Shown: positions 25,271-36,721, numbered from the stretch's first letter. The stretch: 64,000 nt of DNA from Bombyx mori (GCF_030269925.1 NC_085111.1:2534142-2598141), one strand, 5' to 3'. A program made the numbers and translations. The notes: generated by a model not told the origin, from the sequence alone.

Positions 25271-27670
25271 GGAGGTGAATGAAGTTAGGCCCTCAAAAAA
25301 ATTTTTTTTTCCTGTTTTATACTTATTTTCTATTAATTCGTTTGTTCATCATTTGTTCATGATTGTTCACTGTTAATAATTGTTTGTTCTGCATTTATTT
25401 ATTTAAAAAAAATATTTAAAAATATACCTACAAGTTAGCCCCTCTAATGCAATTTTTAATATTTTTTCATCCTTAATGACTCGTAAATATTCATTTTCGA
25501 TTGTTCTTATATAAAACACGTTTGTTCTCTTTCGAAATTACTCGTTTTTTGTTTAATTTACTATTTTTATTAGTTGAAATTTTATTAAAATATGTGTACT
25601 GCGCATGCGTCAACTATAATGCCTAAACTTTCTACGCGGTTTTAATCGTGAAAAAAAAACCAAATATAAATCCTGAAGGAGCAATTAATTGGTATACAGT
25701 TTAATTTAAAAAATTAAAAAATAAATAAATGAAATAATGTGCCTTGGCGTTAAGTTAGACCAAATACATTTTTTCCATACTCCTACTTATCGTTATGAAG
25801 GTATAAAAAAGATAGGGAGTTCACATAGGTAATATAAACAAATAAGTAAATATGTTCATTATTTATCTTTCAAGAGTTTTTTTTTTTTTTTTTGGTCAGG
25901 AGGAAATCGCCGGACTTCCGCCCTCCCCTGGGGATGGAAGGCGGGGCATGTCGGAGTCGAACTGACTAAAACCTCCTGTCGCTCAACAACCCGCGTCCGA
26001 ACCTCGCATGAGACAGAACCCATAAAAAGGCAAAGGGGGGAAAGTGAAGCGTTTAGTGCGGAGCACATCTCTCCCATCACCCTCCCCTCGGGACGCCGGA
26101 CTGGCGGTCGTCGGCGCCACTACCACCAGCCCTTTCGGTCGGCAGGCTATCCGGAGCCCGGCTAGATGGCGCCGGTTAGAATGGGTTATCCTACGGAATA
26201 CCCCGCTGGGTCAGAACCAGCGTGGGTCGAGGATAGCCGGCCTTCCATCACCCGTTTGCTCTTGCGTAAAACGCGTGCAGAGCAGCTTGCACGTCGTCTT
26301 CTTAGGCACCTTTCGCCGGTCCCCAGACCGACATATGAAGGGGACCCGAAACACTTAGAGGGCCAGGACTTGGGTGAGATCCGCCTCCCTGGCCCCCGCT
26401 CGACGGCGGCGGGCTTGCGCGTCTATCACGCGCCCCGCCGCCTCCTTCTGCGAGATGGTGCACTCGCAGAAGTCGAGCATCGCCTTCCACGACTCGTCGT
26501 CGCCGAGCATCGATGCCACAACACTCGGCAACGACAAGTCGTTTCCTATTTTTGCGACAAGGACACGGCGCCACCCCTCCCATGCGGGGCAGGCGACGAG
26601 CGTGTGCTCCGCCGTGTCCAAGTCACAACCACAATGGTGGCACTCTGCCGTCGGCTCGGCTCCGATCCGGTGCAGGAACTCACCGAAGCAACCATGCCCA
26701 GTGAGCACCTGCGTGAGCCGAAAAGTGAGGCGTCCTCTGTCACGATTCACCCAATTCATAAGAACCGGGCGAATCGCCTCGACGGTCCTACGACCAGCCG
26801 AAGGATCGGCCAGCCGTCTGGACCATGACTCCAGCACGGACCGCCGAGATTGGGCCCTCCGCGCTCTGACCACACTGGGGCTGGGACGTGCCACGCCCCG
26901 GACACGAAGGTCAGCCCGCCACTGATAGTCAGCAGCGAGCGCTTCTGCCTCCAGGACCCAAGGCGGCGTCCCAGCCAGTACACACGCCGCCTCGAAAGAG
27001 ATGGTGCGATAACCACGGATGACCCTGACCACGATGGTGCGTTGCGGCCGTTGCAGCAGCTTCAAGAGATAATATAGGTATACATTATAATAACTTTTTT
27101 ACACAGTCGAAATTATATTCCTAACATTAGTAAAATAACATTTTAATACGATAGGTAAGAGGATAGTAAAAATGTATTTGGTCTAACTTAACGCCAATGC
27201 ACATTATTTCATTTATTTGTTTTTTAATTTTTTTAATTAAACTGTATACCAATTAATTGCTCCTTCAGGATTTATATTTGTTTTTTTTTCACGATTAAAA
27301 CCGCGTAGAAAGTTTAGGCATTATAGTTGACGCATGCGCAGTACACATATTTTGCATACATTTATTCAACTAATAAAAATAGTAAATTAAACAAAAAACG
27401 AGTAATTTCGAAAGAGAACAAACGTGTTTTATATAAGAACAATCGAAAATGAATAATTACGAGTCATTAAGGATGAAAAAATATTAAAAATTGCATTAGA
27501 GGGGCTAACTTGTAGGTATATTTTTAAATATTATTTTTAAATAAATAAATGCAGAACAAACAATTATTAACAGTGAACAATCATGAACAAATGATGAACA
27601 AACGAATTAATAGAAAATAAGTATAAAATAGGAAAAAAAAATTTTTTTGAGGGGCTAATTTCATTCACCT
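25271..27670. mobile_element. Foldback element with arms of about 525 bp
   Basis: The left arm (25271 to about 25796) and right arm (about 27147-27670) are near-perfect inverted copies: ACTGCGCATGCGTCAACTAT, CCTGAAGGAGCAATTAATTG and GGCGTTAAGTTAGACCAAAT on the left appear reversed on the right. The outer tips (AGGTGAATGAAGTTAG and inverted AGGTGAATGAAATTAG) are bounded by TCCATCA on both sides (25264-25270, 27671-27677), a plausible 7-bp target duplication. The centre is occupied by a later LINE insertion. No transposase of its own is visible. Confidence 0.8.
25877..27060 (-). mobile_element. 5'-truncated R1-clade LINE nested in the foldback element
   Basis: Minus-strand element with its poly(A) at the left (T-run at 25877-25892) and an 8-bp duplication TTCAAGAG on both sides (25869-25876, 27061-27068). 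The frame 27065-26355 (236 codons) encodes the C-terminus of an R1-like polyprotein: GYRTISFEAACVLAGTPPW, then a CCHC-type cluster CHHCGCDLDTAEHTLVAC (C-x2-C-x8-H-x4-C), then an alanine/arginine-rich end. The GC-rich 3'UTR (25893-26350) matches the copy at 42186-42732. The overlapping plus-strand frames are antisense shadows. Confidence 0.85.
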
Positions 27671-27816
27671 TCCATCATAAGTGTATAATCTATGTTTTCC
27701 ATAGTGTAGTGTTGGTAGGTACGGTACTAGACGTGCGCTAATCATGTTCGGAACTGGATTGAACATGACATCGTTCTTTTGAGTGTCGGAACTAGTTCCA
27801 GTAAACATGTTCGCGG

Positions 27817-28009
27817 TGTTGGAAGGTCGTGATGCTGTCCACGTAAATTGTCTATGATGCACTATATTTGAATTTGTAATATGTTCTTTTTACTTTTGAT
27901 GTGCGGTGTCATTCTGAATTATATTTTCTCTTATACAAGTCAACACAATGTTTTCAAGTATTTAATTTACGTTTTAATTAATTGCTATAGCCGCTAGTCC
28001 ACCCTATCA
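27817..28009 (+). repeat. 5' LTR of the copia-type element
   Basis: 193 bp, TG...CA borders, identical to the 3' LTR except for a one-base indel. Preceded by target duplication CGCGG. Confidence 0.95.
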
Positions 28010-28010
28010 G

Positions 28011-28022
28011 TGGTAGCAGAGC
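28011..28022 (+). promoter_or_regulatory. Primer-binding site, initiator tRNA-Met
   Basis: TGGTAGCAGAGC follows the LTR after one base. It complements the 3' terminal 12 nt of metazoan initiator tRNA-Met (as I recall it), a usual primer for copia-type elements. Confidence 0.75.
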
Positions 28023-28108
28023 GTGGTTACATAAATATCTAGTGGCAAATGGAAGAAGCATATTAAAATTTAAAATAGTAAGTAAATGAGAAAATAAAAA
28101 AATTTAAA

Positions 28109-30544
28109 ATGAGCTCGAGTATCAGAAACATAGAACCGCTGACAAAATCAAACTATGATACCTGGTGCTTACAAGCACAGGCGATTCTCGTAAGATACGA
28201 TTTGTGGAAATACGCTAGTGGTGCAAAAGCGTTAGCGGCAACTACGACTGCCGAAGAAAAGAGTGCGTTCCTAAAGGAAGACTTAAAGGCAAGGTCAGAG
28301 CTAATTTTACTTATATCTCCACCAGAACTGAAACAAGTTAAAGGGTGTAATACATCCAAGGAGGTATGGGATAAACTTAAGTCTATTCACCAAAGTTCAG
28401 GGCCGGCAAGAAAGGCTACGTTGTTAAAGCAGCTAGTATTAAAGAAAATGACTCCACAAGAAGATGTGAGAGACCATCTCAGTAATTTTATGGATGTAGT
28501 AGGTAAATTAGAAGATATGGATGTCAAAATTCATCCAGAGTTATTAAGTATAATGATGTTGTACAGTTTACCTACAAATTTCGATAACTTCCGAACGGCA
28601 ATTGAGTCGAGAGATGTTCTACCAAGTCCTGACAGTTTAAAAATAAAAATCGTAGAAGAATACGAAGCAAGAAGGCAAACCGAAGATAGTGAACCTCAGG
28701 CTTCAGAAGCTTTCTACACAAAGACGAAGAAAAAGGTACAATTTTGTAAGGATTGCAATAAGAAAGGGCATTCCACAGAAGCTTGTTGGTCAAAGAAGAA
28801 ACCCAATAACCCCAATAAAACTAAAGGTCAAGAAAAGACATTTAACATCTGTTTAACAACAGGAACATCGAAATGTAAAGGCAATTTATGGTGTCTTGAC
28901 AGTGGCTGTACGTCACATATGACGGGTGATAAAAGTATACTCCATAATTTAATCCCCGCGACTGACACTCTAAAGCTAGCTTCAGATAAACATACGACCG
29001 AAGTTAAAGGGAAAGGAAAAGCCGAACTTTATACAAAGGATCGACGCTATAAAATTAGTCTTTCTGACACATTATATGTACCTGATTTATCGAATAATCT
29101 AATTTCTGCAAGCAAAATTACGGATCATGGCTATAAGGTTCTATTTGAAAAAGAACAAGCCAGTGTCATAAAAGGCGGGAAAACTGTATTAAAAGCTAAC
29201 AGAAGAAATGGATTATACTATCTTGAATTTGATAAACCGGAAGAGACAGCAAACTTCGCACCTAGTGATGAAAGCGAAATTATGAAATGGCACAAGAAAT
29301 TAGGTCACATCAATGAAAGAGACCTAAAAGAAATGGTTAAAAATAAAATGATGCGAGGACTCAACTTTAAAGAAAAAACTTTGGGTACCTGTGAGACTTG
29401 TATCAAAGGAAAATTTTCCACTCTACCATTCCAAAGCCATGGACAAATAATCTCTACCGAAGTGCTCCAGATAATTCACAGTGACGTGTGTGGCCCATTT
29501 GAGAACGAATCAATAGCCGGATCAAAGTATTTCGTAACATTTATTGACGATTATACAAGATACTGCTGTGTATATTTCTTAAAAGAAAAGAGCGAAGTAA
29601 TCGATAAATTCAAGGAATATAAAAACTTTGTTGAACTGTTTCATAAGAAGAAAATTCAAAATCTACAAACTGATAATGGAGGCGAATACAGGTCTAAAGC
29701 GTTTGATAAATTCCTCAAAGATAACGGTATAAGCCGAAGACTATCTGCACCTTATACCCCCCAGCAAAACGGCATGAGTGAAAGAAAAAATCGGTCGCTG
29801 ATGGATAAAGCTAGATGTCTGATGATAGATGCCAATATTCCTGCAAAACTTTGGGCAGAAGCAGTAAACACTGCAAACTATTTAATAAATAGAAGCCCAG
29901 CAAGAGCTCTCAAAGGCAATTCCCCATTTGAGAAATGGGTACAACGAACACCATCAGGAAATCACCTACACGTATTCGGAAATAGAGCGTTTGTGATGAA
30001 CAAAAACCGAAGAGGAAAATTCACAGCCAAAGCGACAGAAGTATTCTTGGGATATGCGGAATATACAAAAGGTTTTAGAATATATATACCCGAAAGGAAT
30101 GATGTTGTTATCAGCAGAGATGTAAAAGTAGTCGAAACGATGCATTATAGCGGTACTCCTGCTGAGAAACGCGAAGGTCTTACTCCAGAACCTGAAACAG
30201 AACAAATTGAAATTCCAGAAAAAAGAAACAACATTAATGAGAACTTACCTTTTCAGGAACCTAACCCCCTTTATTCCAGCTCTAGTCAAGATCATGTTGA
30301 TGAACCATCTCCCTCAAGTGGAAGACCACAAAGGGACGTGAGACCACCAGCATGGACCAAAGATTATGAGTTAAGTCGCTGCGTGACTATGTTTACGTCA
30401 GAAAATAATGACGACTATGACTGCTCTTTACTAACATACAAAGAAGCTGTGACTGGCACCGACAGACGAAATTGGGAGAAGGCGATACAATCTGAAATGG
30501 AATCATTACAGAAAAATAACACCTGGGTATTAGTAGACAAGTGG
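28109..30544 (+). pseudogene. copia gag-pol 5' portion: Gag, protease, integrase, start of RT
   Basis: Open from the ATG at 28109 until it enters the SINE insertion. Gag-like N-terminus (residues 1-205); zinc knuckle CKDCNKKGHSTEAC at about 212-225; protease CLDSGCTSHM near 262; integrase HHCC beginning WHKKLGHIN near 394 and ending CETCIKGK; catalytic core HSDVCGPF near 456, TDNGGEYRS near 520 and the following Glu in a SERKNRSL context; then the start of RT (WEKAIQSEMESLQKNNTW). In the intact element this would run on into the RT segment at 30657. A stop at 30590-30592 lies inside the inserted SINE. Confidence 0.92.
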
Positions 30545-30656
30545 CGTGGTGGGTGGCGCGTCTACGTTGTAGATGTCTATGGGCTCCAGTAACCACTTAA
30601 CATCAGGTGGGCTGTGAGCTCGTCCATCCATCTAAGCAACAAAAAAAAAAAAAAAA
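30545..30656 (+). mobile_element. Bm1-type SINE 3' end inserted in copia pol
   Basis: GGTGGGTGGCGCGTCTACG through CATCTAAGCAAC and an A-run of about 16, placed between the NNTWVLVDK and SEAKGHK parts of the RT domain. About 110 bp, strongly 5'-truncated. AAGT is shared at both junctions and may be a short duplication. Confidence 0.85.
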
Positions 30657-32056
30657 GTCAGAAGCCAAAGGACACAAAATACTGTCGAACAAATGGGTAT
30701 TTCGGATTAAAGATGACGGTACGTACAAGGCTAGATTAGTCGTACGTGGATGCGAGCAGAAAGGAAACCTGGATTTCGAAGACATTTATAGCCCAGTAGT
30801 AAGTCAATCTGCATTAAAAACTTTATTAGCAATTGCCGCATCTAAATCTTACTACTTCATGACATTTGACATCAAGACAGCTTTCTTATACGGAGAGTTA
30901 TCAGATGAAGTTTATATGAAATTGCCTGTTGGCTATGAGACTAACTGCAATACTACTGAAGTAGTTTGCCGACTAAAAAAATCTTTGTACGGATTAAAAC
31001 AAGCTCCATTTACATGGAACAAAACTTACCCAAGCGATGTTTGATTTGGGATTCAAGACAATCAAAACAGATCGATGCGTTTTCATAAACGAAGATAAGT
31101 CAATAATAATCGGACTATTCGTTGATGATGGACTTGTCCTAGGAAAAGATAAGAAAAAGATCGAAGCTATTTTGAAGAAACTTGAAACCAAATTTCAAAT
31201 GAAAAAGAATGAAAATCCAAGTACGTATCTGGGTATGGAAATAAAAAACTCAAAAGAAGGAATAATTCTTACTCAGAGATCCTACATAAATGACGTACTG
31301 GAAAAATACAACATGAAAAATGCCAAACCTTGTGACACGCCCGCAAGTAGCGATTCAAAGTCGATACAGGAAACTGCCCAGGAGAAGGAATATCCCTATA
31401 GGGAAGCAGTGGGAAGTTTACTGTACCTGTCTACCAGAACCAGACCAGATATCGCACAAGCGGTCAATCTAGTTAGCAGGAAGGTCGAAAACCCCACTAG
31501 AGAAGACGTTACAAAAGTGAAGAAAATATTCAAATATTTAGTGGGAACCAAACATAAAGGCATTTTATTCAAACGAAACAAACCGATAGAGAGCATCGAT
31601 GCTTACAGCGACTCGGATTATGCTGGAGACCCATTGACGCGAAGAAGCACTTCTGGTTCCGTGCTAATGATAGCCGATGGACCAATATCATGGGCATCCA
31701 AGAGGCAGCCTATAGTAGCGCTATCGTCGACTGAAGCCGAGTACATAGCCGCAGCCGACTGTTGCAAAGAGGCATTGTATCTCAAGTCTCTATTACAGGA
31801 AATAACCGGTTTGGACATAAAAATAAATCTACATGTTGATAACCAAAGTTCGATTCAACTTATGAAGTCTGGATCCTTCAACAAAAGGTCGAAGCACATA
31901 GACGTGCGGTACCATTTTATACATGAACACTTCGTGCATGGATTAATAAATATTAGCTACTGTCCCACAGAAATTCAGTTAGCTGACGTAATGACAAAAC
32001 CATTGTCAAAAGTAAAATTTGAAAGACACTGTGCAAGATTAATGCATAATATATAG
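30657..32056 (+). pseudogene. copia pol 3' portion: RT and RNase H, frameshifted
   Basis: From 30657 the RT continues (NKWVFRIKDDG, FDIKTAFLYGEL, KKSLYGLKQAPFTW). Near 31023-31030 the frame shifts by one base in an A/C-rich stretch. RT then continues in another frame (31037-32056) with the catalytic box LFVDDGLV and RNase H (YSDSDYAGD, STEAEY, KHIDVRYHFIHE), ending with a stop at 32056. This RNase H tail and its length are normal for the family. The protein cannot be made as one chain from this copy. Confidence 0.9.
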
Positions 32057-32086
32057 AAACGTGTCTCGGCAACATGAGTGAACATC

Positions 32087-32095
32087 AGGAAAAGG
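32087..32095 (+). promoter_or_regulatory. Polypurine tract of the copia-type element
   Basis: AGGAAAAGG immediately upstream of the 3' LTR, where plus-strand DNA synthesis starts in LTR elements. Confidence 0.75.
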
Positions 32096-32289
32096 TGTTG
32101 GAAGGTCGTGATGCTGTCCACGTATAATTGTCTATGATGCACTATATTTGAATTTGTAATATGTTCTTTTTACTTTTGATGTGCGGTGTCATTCTGAATT
32201 ATATTTTCTCTTATACAAGTCAACACAATGTTTTCAAGTATTTAATTTACGTTTTAATTAATTGCTATAGCCGCTAGTCCACCCTATCA
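32096..32289 (+). repeat. 3' LTR of the copia-type element
   Basis: 194 bp, TGTTGG...CTATCA, followed by target duplication CGCGG. Confidence 0.95.
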
Positions 32290-32455
32290 CGCGGAACTGT
32301 TTAGTTCCACGAACATGTTATGTCTAGTAGCTGTTTGTAGTTTGTAGCTGTTTAGTTCCGCGGACATATTAAGTCTAGTAGCTGTTTGAAGCTGTTTAGT
32401 TCCGCGGACATGTTAAGTCTAGTAGCTGTTTGTAGTGTAGCGAATCACGTATTAA
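32290..32455. repeat. Short tandem array of AGTTCCGCGGACATGTT units
   Basis: Three degenerate units of roughly 55 bp (GTTTAGTTCC(A/G)CG(A/G)ACAT then TTAAGTCTAGTAGCTGTTTG). Related AGTTCC / GGAACT words lie on the other side of the copia insertion (27755-27816) and at 33840-33950. Confidence 0.6.
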
Positions 32456-32469
32456 GTTATTATTAATTA

Positions 32470-32560
32470 CAAAATATTTTTCAAAAAAGGTATTAAAAAT
32501 ACAATTTTTTAAAAACACTGTATAAAAATAGATTGCCGCTTATGGCAATCATTATTGTAA
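32470..32560 (-). mobile_element. R4-like 3'-terminal fragment
   Basis: ACAAAATATTTTTCAAAAAAGG through AAAAACACTGTATAAAAATAG and ATTGCCGCTTATGGC matches 2748-2835, the 3' end of the R4-like fragment there. Confidence 0.45.
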
Positions 32561-32675
32561 TTTATAAACGGATCCTCAGGGTGGTGGCGACAATTGAGAC
32601 AATTTACATCCACACGAAATAATATATTCTCTTTTGTACAGGTTACGGTGGGTAGAATACGAATGCAACAGAGAT

Positions 32676-32809
32676 TTTTTTTTTTTTTCCTACCTATGCT
32701 GATAGCCTTGAGAGGCTATTTCAGCTTCACCCTAACGTTTGTAGGTGAGCTCGCGGGGCTCAACCGGAGAGTTGCTAACACTGACCCTAGCAAGAGCAGT
32801 GCTTCGCAG
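32676..32809 (-). mobile_element. Poly(A) retroposon family B, truncated, 13-bp TSD
   Basis: T-run at the left, then CCTACCTATGCTGATAGCC to GCAGTGCTTCGCAG. ATGCAACAGAGAT on both sides (32663-32675, 32810-32822) is a perfect target duplication. Confidence 0.85.
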
Positions 32810-32884
32810 ATGCAACAGAGATATGCTAACCGCCGGTATTTGTACAATCATCTTTACCTATTTTAATACAAACTTAGTAGGTAA

Positions 32885-34282
32885 TATTAAACATTGTTCA
32901 TCTTAATTATTCTGCTGATTATTTACGTACAATTATTATTTAATAATATCGAATTATGTAACATAAATGGCATTAAGGCTTATTGCGCCGGAAGCTGTCA
33001 AGCGGAAGGCGCCATAAAATATTATAAGTATAAAGAAATATGAATGAACTATTTACTTGATTATGAAATTACTAATTATTTTATAAGACAATAATAAGTT
33101 CTATATATTTCCTAAGTTCGTAAATAATAATTATGTGAGGCCGGAAGTGTTGCTCGATAACAAATTATTATTTCGTAAGGTTTTTAGTTTTAGGTTCATT
33201 GTTACAGCTGGTTGCATAATTTATTAATATACTGTAATTACTTTGTCATAATTTCAATTACTCTACTACTTTCATTATTTGTCAATGTATTGTACGATGC
33301 ACCGGAAACTATAACCTATCAATTGTTAATTAAAATACCACGTTATTCTGATATACAACGTAAATTGAGCTCGTTGTAGCCTTACAACCTTTTTCCCATA
33401 ACCGAGATACCGAATAGCGAAAGTGGTGAATGTTTTAAAATTCTCTAATTTTGAATTATGATTTTCTAAGAAATGGTCTACAAACACTTAAGGTTAAGTG
33501 CTCGTAGGAATGATGCATGGTCAAGGTCAAAATCCATAGCAAAACATTTTAATTTATTCAACTATCGACTGTAACACGTAAGTCGTAGAGCATAACTTCA
33601 ATATTAATAAAAATGTAATATGAAAGAGCTCCACACGCAGATTCATGTACTCCTCCATCTCACTCCCTCGTATTCGTGCCATATTTCGCCTTATCTCTTT
33701 ACGTGGACTCGTGTCGGTTCGAGACTCGTTCGGGTGGACTCGCCGCGCCACGCCTCCGCGCCGCGCGGTACCTATGCTCTAATCATGTCCGCATGTCCGT
33801 CATGTTCAACGCGTTCGTAGTTCCTGCATAACAGTACACTTGGAATGGAAATGGAACTGTCTGAACATGTTAATTTTGACAACTCAGATTGAATGATATA
33901 GTTCCATATGAGGACATAGTTCCAGGAACTATTTCGGTCCGGAACTACGCATGTCTATACGGTACCATAGATTATACACTTAATATATTACGGTACCGTA
34001 CGCAATTTTTGCTGTTCAGAAAACTTAAAAACAAATCTCATAACTGAATCAGATAATTGAAGAAAATAGAACAAAAAAATGCATAGTAGTTAGGCAGCAG
34101 AAAGACAAAGTATTTAAAGTAAAAGTATTATAATCTGTTAAAATTTTAAGGCCCTATGCTTCGATCAATAATAGTACGCCCTATGTCTAGAAATTATCTG
34201 ATGTCAAAGTTTTTTGTTTACTAAATCATTAATACACAGCAAATTCTAAAGTAGATCTTGAGATTAATTTTGAAAAGTCATA
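32885..34282. other. Intergenic region upstream of BORCS8
   Basis: Mostly AT-rich. A GC-rich patch at 33690-33790 (CGCCGCGCCACGCCTCCGCG) lies about 500 bp before the BORCS8 start codon and could include its promoter or 5'UTR; this is speculative. The end (33959-33976) holds an inverted copy of the motif at 27676-27693. Confidence 0.3.
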
Positions 34283-35639
34283 ATGGCTTTCGTTTACCAA
34301 GGAGATGCCGAATTAGAAACTAAAGCAAAGAAGGGTAGGTATTCAAAATACTTAAAAAGGGCATTGCAGATCAAATTATACTTCCTGCTTATATATCAAC
34401 GAATATGAGTAGTTGAGCTTACGATCCATCGCTTGCTGGATCTCAAAGACCGGGTACTGCTACCTGAATGACACTACTCCTTAAAATTGGTAGCTTTGTG
34501 GTGATAATGGTCGAAATAAAAGTATTTTTCATGATGTTCCAGCTGCTGAAAGAATATCTGAGAATATGCACATCGTAGCCAACGAACCTTCACTAGCACT
34601 GTACAGATTACAAGAACATGTAAGGAAGGCCTTGCCTCCTATGGTGGAAAGAAGAGTTGAGGTCACAAAACTACAATATGAATTGCAAGGGAGGTGTTAT
34701 GATGTTGAATATGCATTAAGGTAAATTTAGCTCTCATAACTTAAGTTTTCTATGTTCAGATCATGTTACATAAATATAAATATATCATGATTGACTTTTG
34801 AAGTGTACATTCTGTAAAATATATAATTTAATATATCTAAATATATTTAATGATTAAAAGATATTTTAATAATAGGTTGGGGAAAAAGTTTCTTCACATT
34901 TTTTAAGAAAATTCACAACATTTTTTAATATCATTTATTTATATTTAACTAAAGCATGTAGGTACCATTTTGTTCGATAAGTTTTTGCCATCTTGTTGGT
35001 AGGGACACGATTCCATTGCTATAGAAATTTTGGGGCTTCTGATCAAAATACTGCGGCAATTGGTTTTGGCAGTCCTCTCGTGATGTTAACCTGACAAATT
35101 CTGAAGAGGCTGAACTGATTTTATTACAAGTTCATACATACTATAATGTGAAAAGACTTTTTCCCTGACCTATTATATTTGTATATATCAATATAAATAT
35201 ATTTTGCCTTCAAGTTAATGCCAGCTTACAACCTCTTTCTGCTGTACATGTTTTGTGTTTGAAGGAAACAAAACTCCTTTGAAATATTACATTGTTTATG
35301 GTCTTTTATGTCTACACAATTGCATAACATTTTCTGTATATTTAAATTTTCAGTGCTGTAAAATCTATGGATGGTGCTGCAACAAGCTTTAAAAACATAC
35401 AAGAAATGTTAAAACAGTGCATATTTTTAAAGCAGCAACTAAAATATGAAGAAAGTAGGAGAAATAAAAAAGATTCCAATTCTGTGTACAAACGTCTATC
35501 TGCTCATATAGTTTTAGATCTCCCAGACCTGTCCGAGTTCTCCATGGTACGTGAGACCACTAACCGAATCGAGAACATGATGGCTCATGCTAGGGGCTCA
35601 TCAGCCGAACTCCACAGATCACATACAACTTTACATTGA
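34283..35639 (+). CDS. BORCS8: BLOC-1-related complex subunit 8 orthologue (three exons)
   Basis: Exons 34283-34334, 34543-34720 and 35354-35639, with donors GTAGGT and GTAAAT, acceptors CAG, and phases 1 and 2 that match, give 171 aa. BORCS8 (MEF2BNB) is a subunit of BORC, the lysosome-surface complex that recruits Arl8 and kinesin for outward lysosome movement. The diagnostic block IVANEPSLALYRLQEHVRK (residues 28-46) and CYDVEYALSAVKSM, a short helical region, match my memory of the vertebrate protein (VLANEPSVALYRLQEHVRR). There is no signal peptide or TM segment, as expected for a peripheral cytosolic subunit. The C-terminal tail is longer than in mammals (roughly 120 aa), which fits insect forms. 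The start is the first ATG in frame before the conserved block. A mariner remnant occupies intron 2. Confidence 0.93.
34875..35170 (-). mobile_element. Internally deleted mariner in BORCS8 intron 2
   Basis: The ends GGTTGGGGAAAAAGTTTCTT and inverted GGTCAGGGAAAAAGTCTTTT, flanked by TA (34873-34874, 35171-35172). The interior on the minus strand encodes the end of a mariner transposase (PTRWQKLIEQNGTYML). 296 bp, so most of the gene is deleted. Confidence 0.85.
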
Positions 35640-36721
35640 ATTGTAACTGTATGGTTGTTGTGTTCAATTAATATGGAATTTGTGTTCATGGTTACATATA
35701 AGAGAGGCACTAGAGTAAACATGAATATTATGCTTATTTATTGATCTCAGTAATGTATACAAAAAAACTATTGATACCTATGCTGTAACATAGGTCTAAG
35801 GACAATATCTTTTGTTTGTTTAAAGTCATGTTTGAGCCAAAATAATAGAGATCTCTCTAAGCAAAATTGGAAATGATCATTGCTTCCCTAAGCTGTTTTG
35901 ATTTAAAGTTGAAAATGGCTTATCAAATTTGATTACTCCCTAGAGGTATAATTTTACTAAAAACATCAGAATAAATACATTGATGGATGAGTACTGATTG
36001 GATCTTTCAGTGCTGATGATTAATGCGGGCCTCTTCTAGTTGTAGTCAGTCATGCATGATATTGGGATTATGAAATTTTTTTAGGAAATGTTGTATTATA
36101 ATGTATGTTATCTAACAAAATTGAGGGTGCATTATGAATGATTACTTGCAAGTATTTTTGATCTTTACTATTTCTTGCATTTATCTAAATCATCCTATTA
36201 CTTAGGTTTTGGCAATCAAATAATTTAACTTTTTAGTTTTATTATTAATCTTATACACATTGGTAGACTGCACCTGAAAGAAACAACTCACTGTATTTAA
36301 AAGTTACACCATGTCATTAATAACATGGTAAGATTTTAGAGTCAATTTTGCAATCACCAAATAGAGTATATTATAACCAGTCATAGTCTTACTATTTACG
36401 AAGTTTTATGAAAATGATTTGGTGATTATGAAATTATCAACATTGAGAGTATCCTAGTCAATTAATGTCCAATCTTTGTGTTCCGTTACATTGGTATTAT
36501 ACAAGCAAGCATTTTTTTTAAATCTTTTGAAATGTATCATGGTACCCCTCATTCACTATGTTAGAAATTTATCTAGTACCTCGACCATTTGCCCTTAGCA
36601 CACTTCCTCCGCGAAATGAATCGCAAATCCACTCCACGTTCCGCTCATCGGACTTGACTATATTTACTACATTACATCGCAAATCGAGCAAGAGCACATT
36701 ACTGTCAAAGTTTGAAAACAA
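35640..36721. other. BORCS8 3' flank
   Basis: Likely contains the 3'UTR. AATAAA at 35970-35975 is the first good polyadenylation signal after the stop. Nothing else was recognised. Confidence 0.4.

Larger units (their letters stand above)
27817..32289 (+). mobile_element. Complete Ty1/copia LTR retrotransposon, disrupted
   Basis: The element spans 4473 bp with LTRs of 193 and 194 bp starting TGTTGG and ending CTATCA, and perfect 5-bp target duplications CGCGG (27812-27816, 32290-32294). The order protease, integrase, reverse transcriptase, RNase H is that of Ty1/copia. The LTRs differ by one indel as read by eye (GTAAATTG versus GTATAATTG), which indicates recent insertion. Coding capacity is nevertheless broken by a SINE insertion (30545-30656) and by a frameshift near 31030. 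Confidence 0.95.

Noticed and set aside
26166..27077. Several long plus-strand frames (up to 220 codons)
   Set aside because: They are antisense to the R1-type LINE frame in GC-rich DNA. The minus-strand frame has family motifs and these do not.
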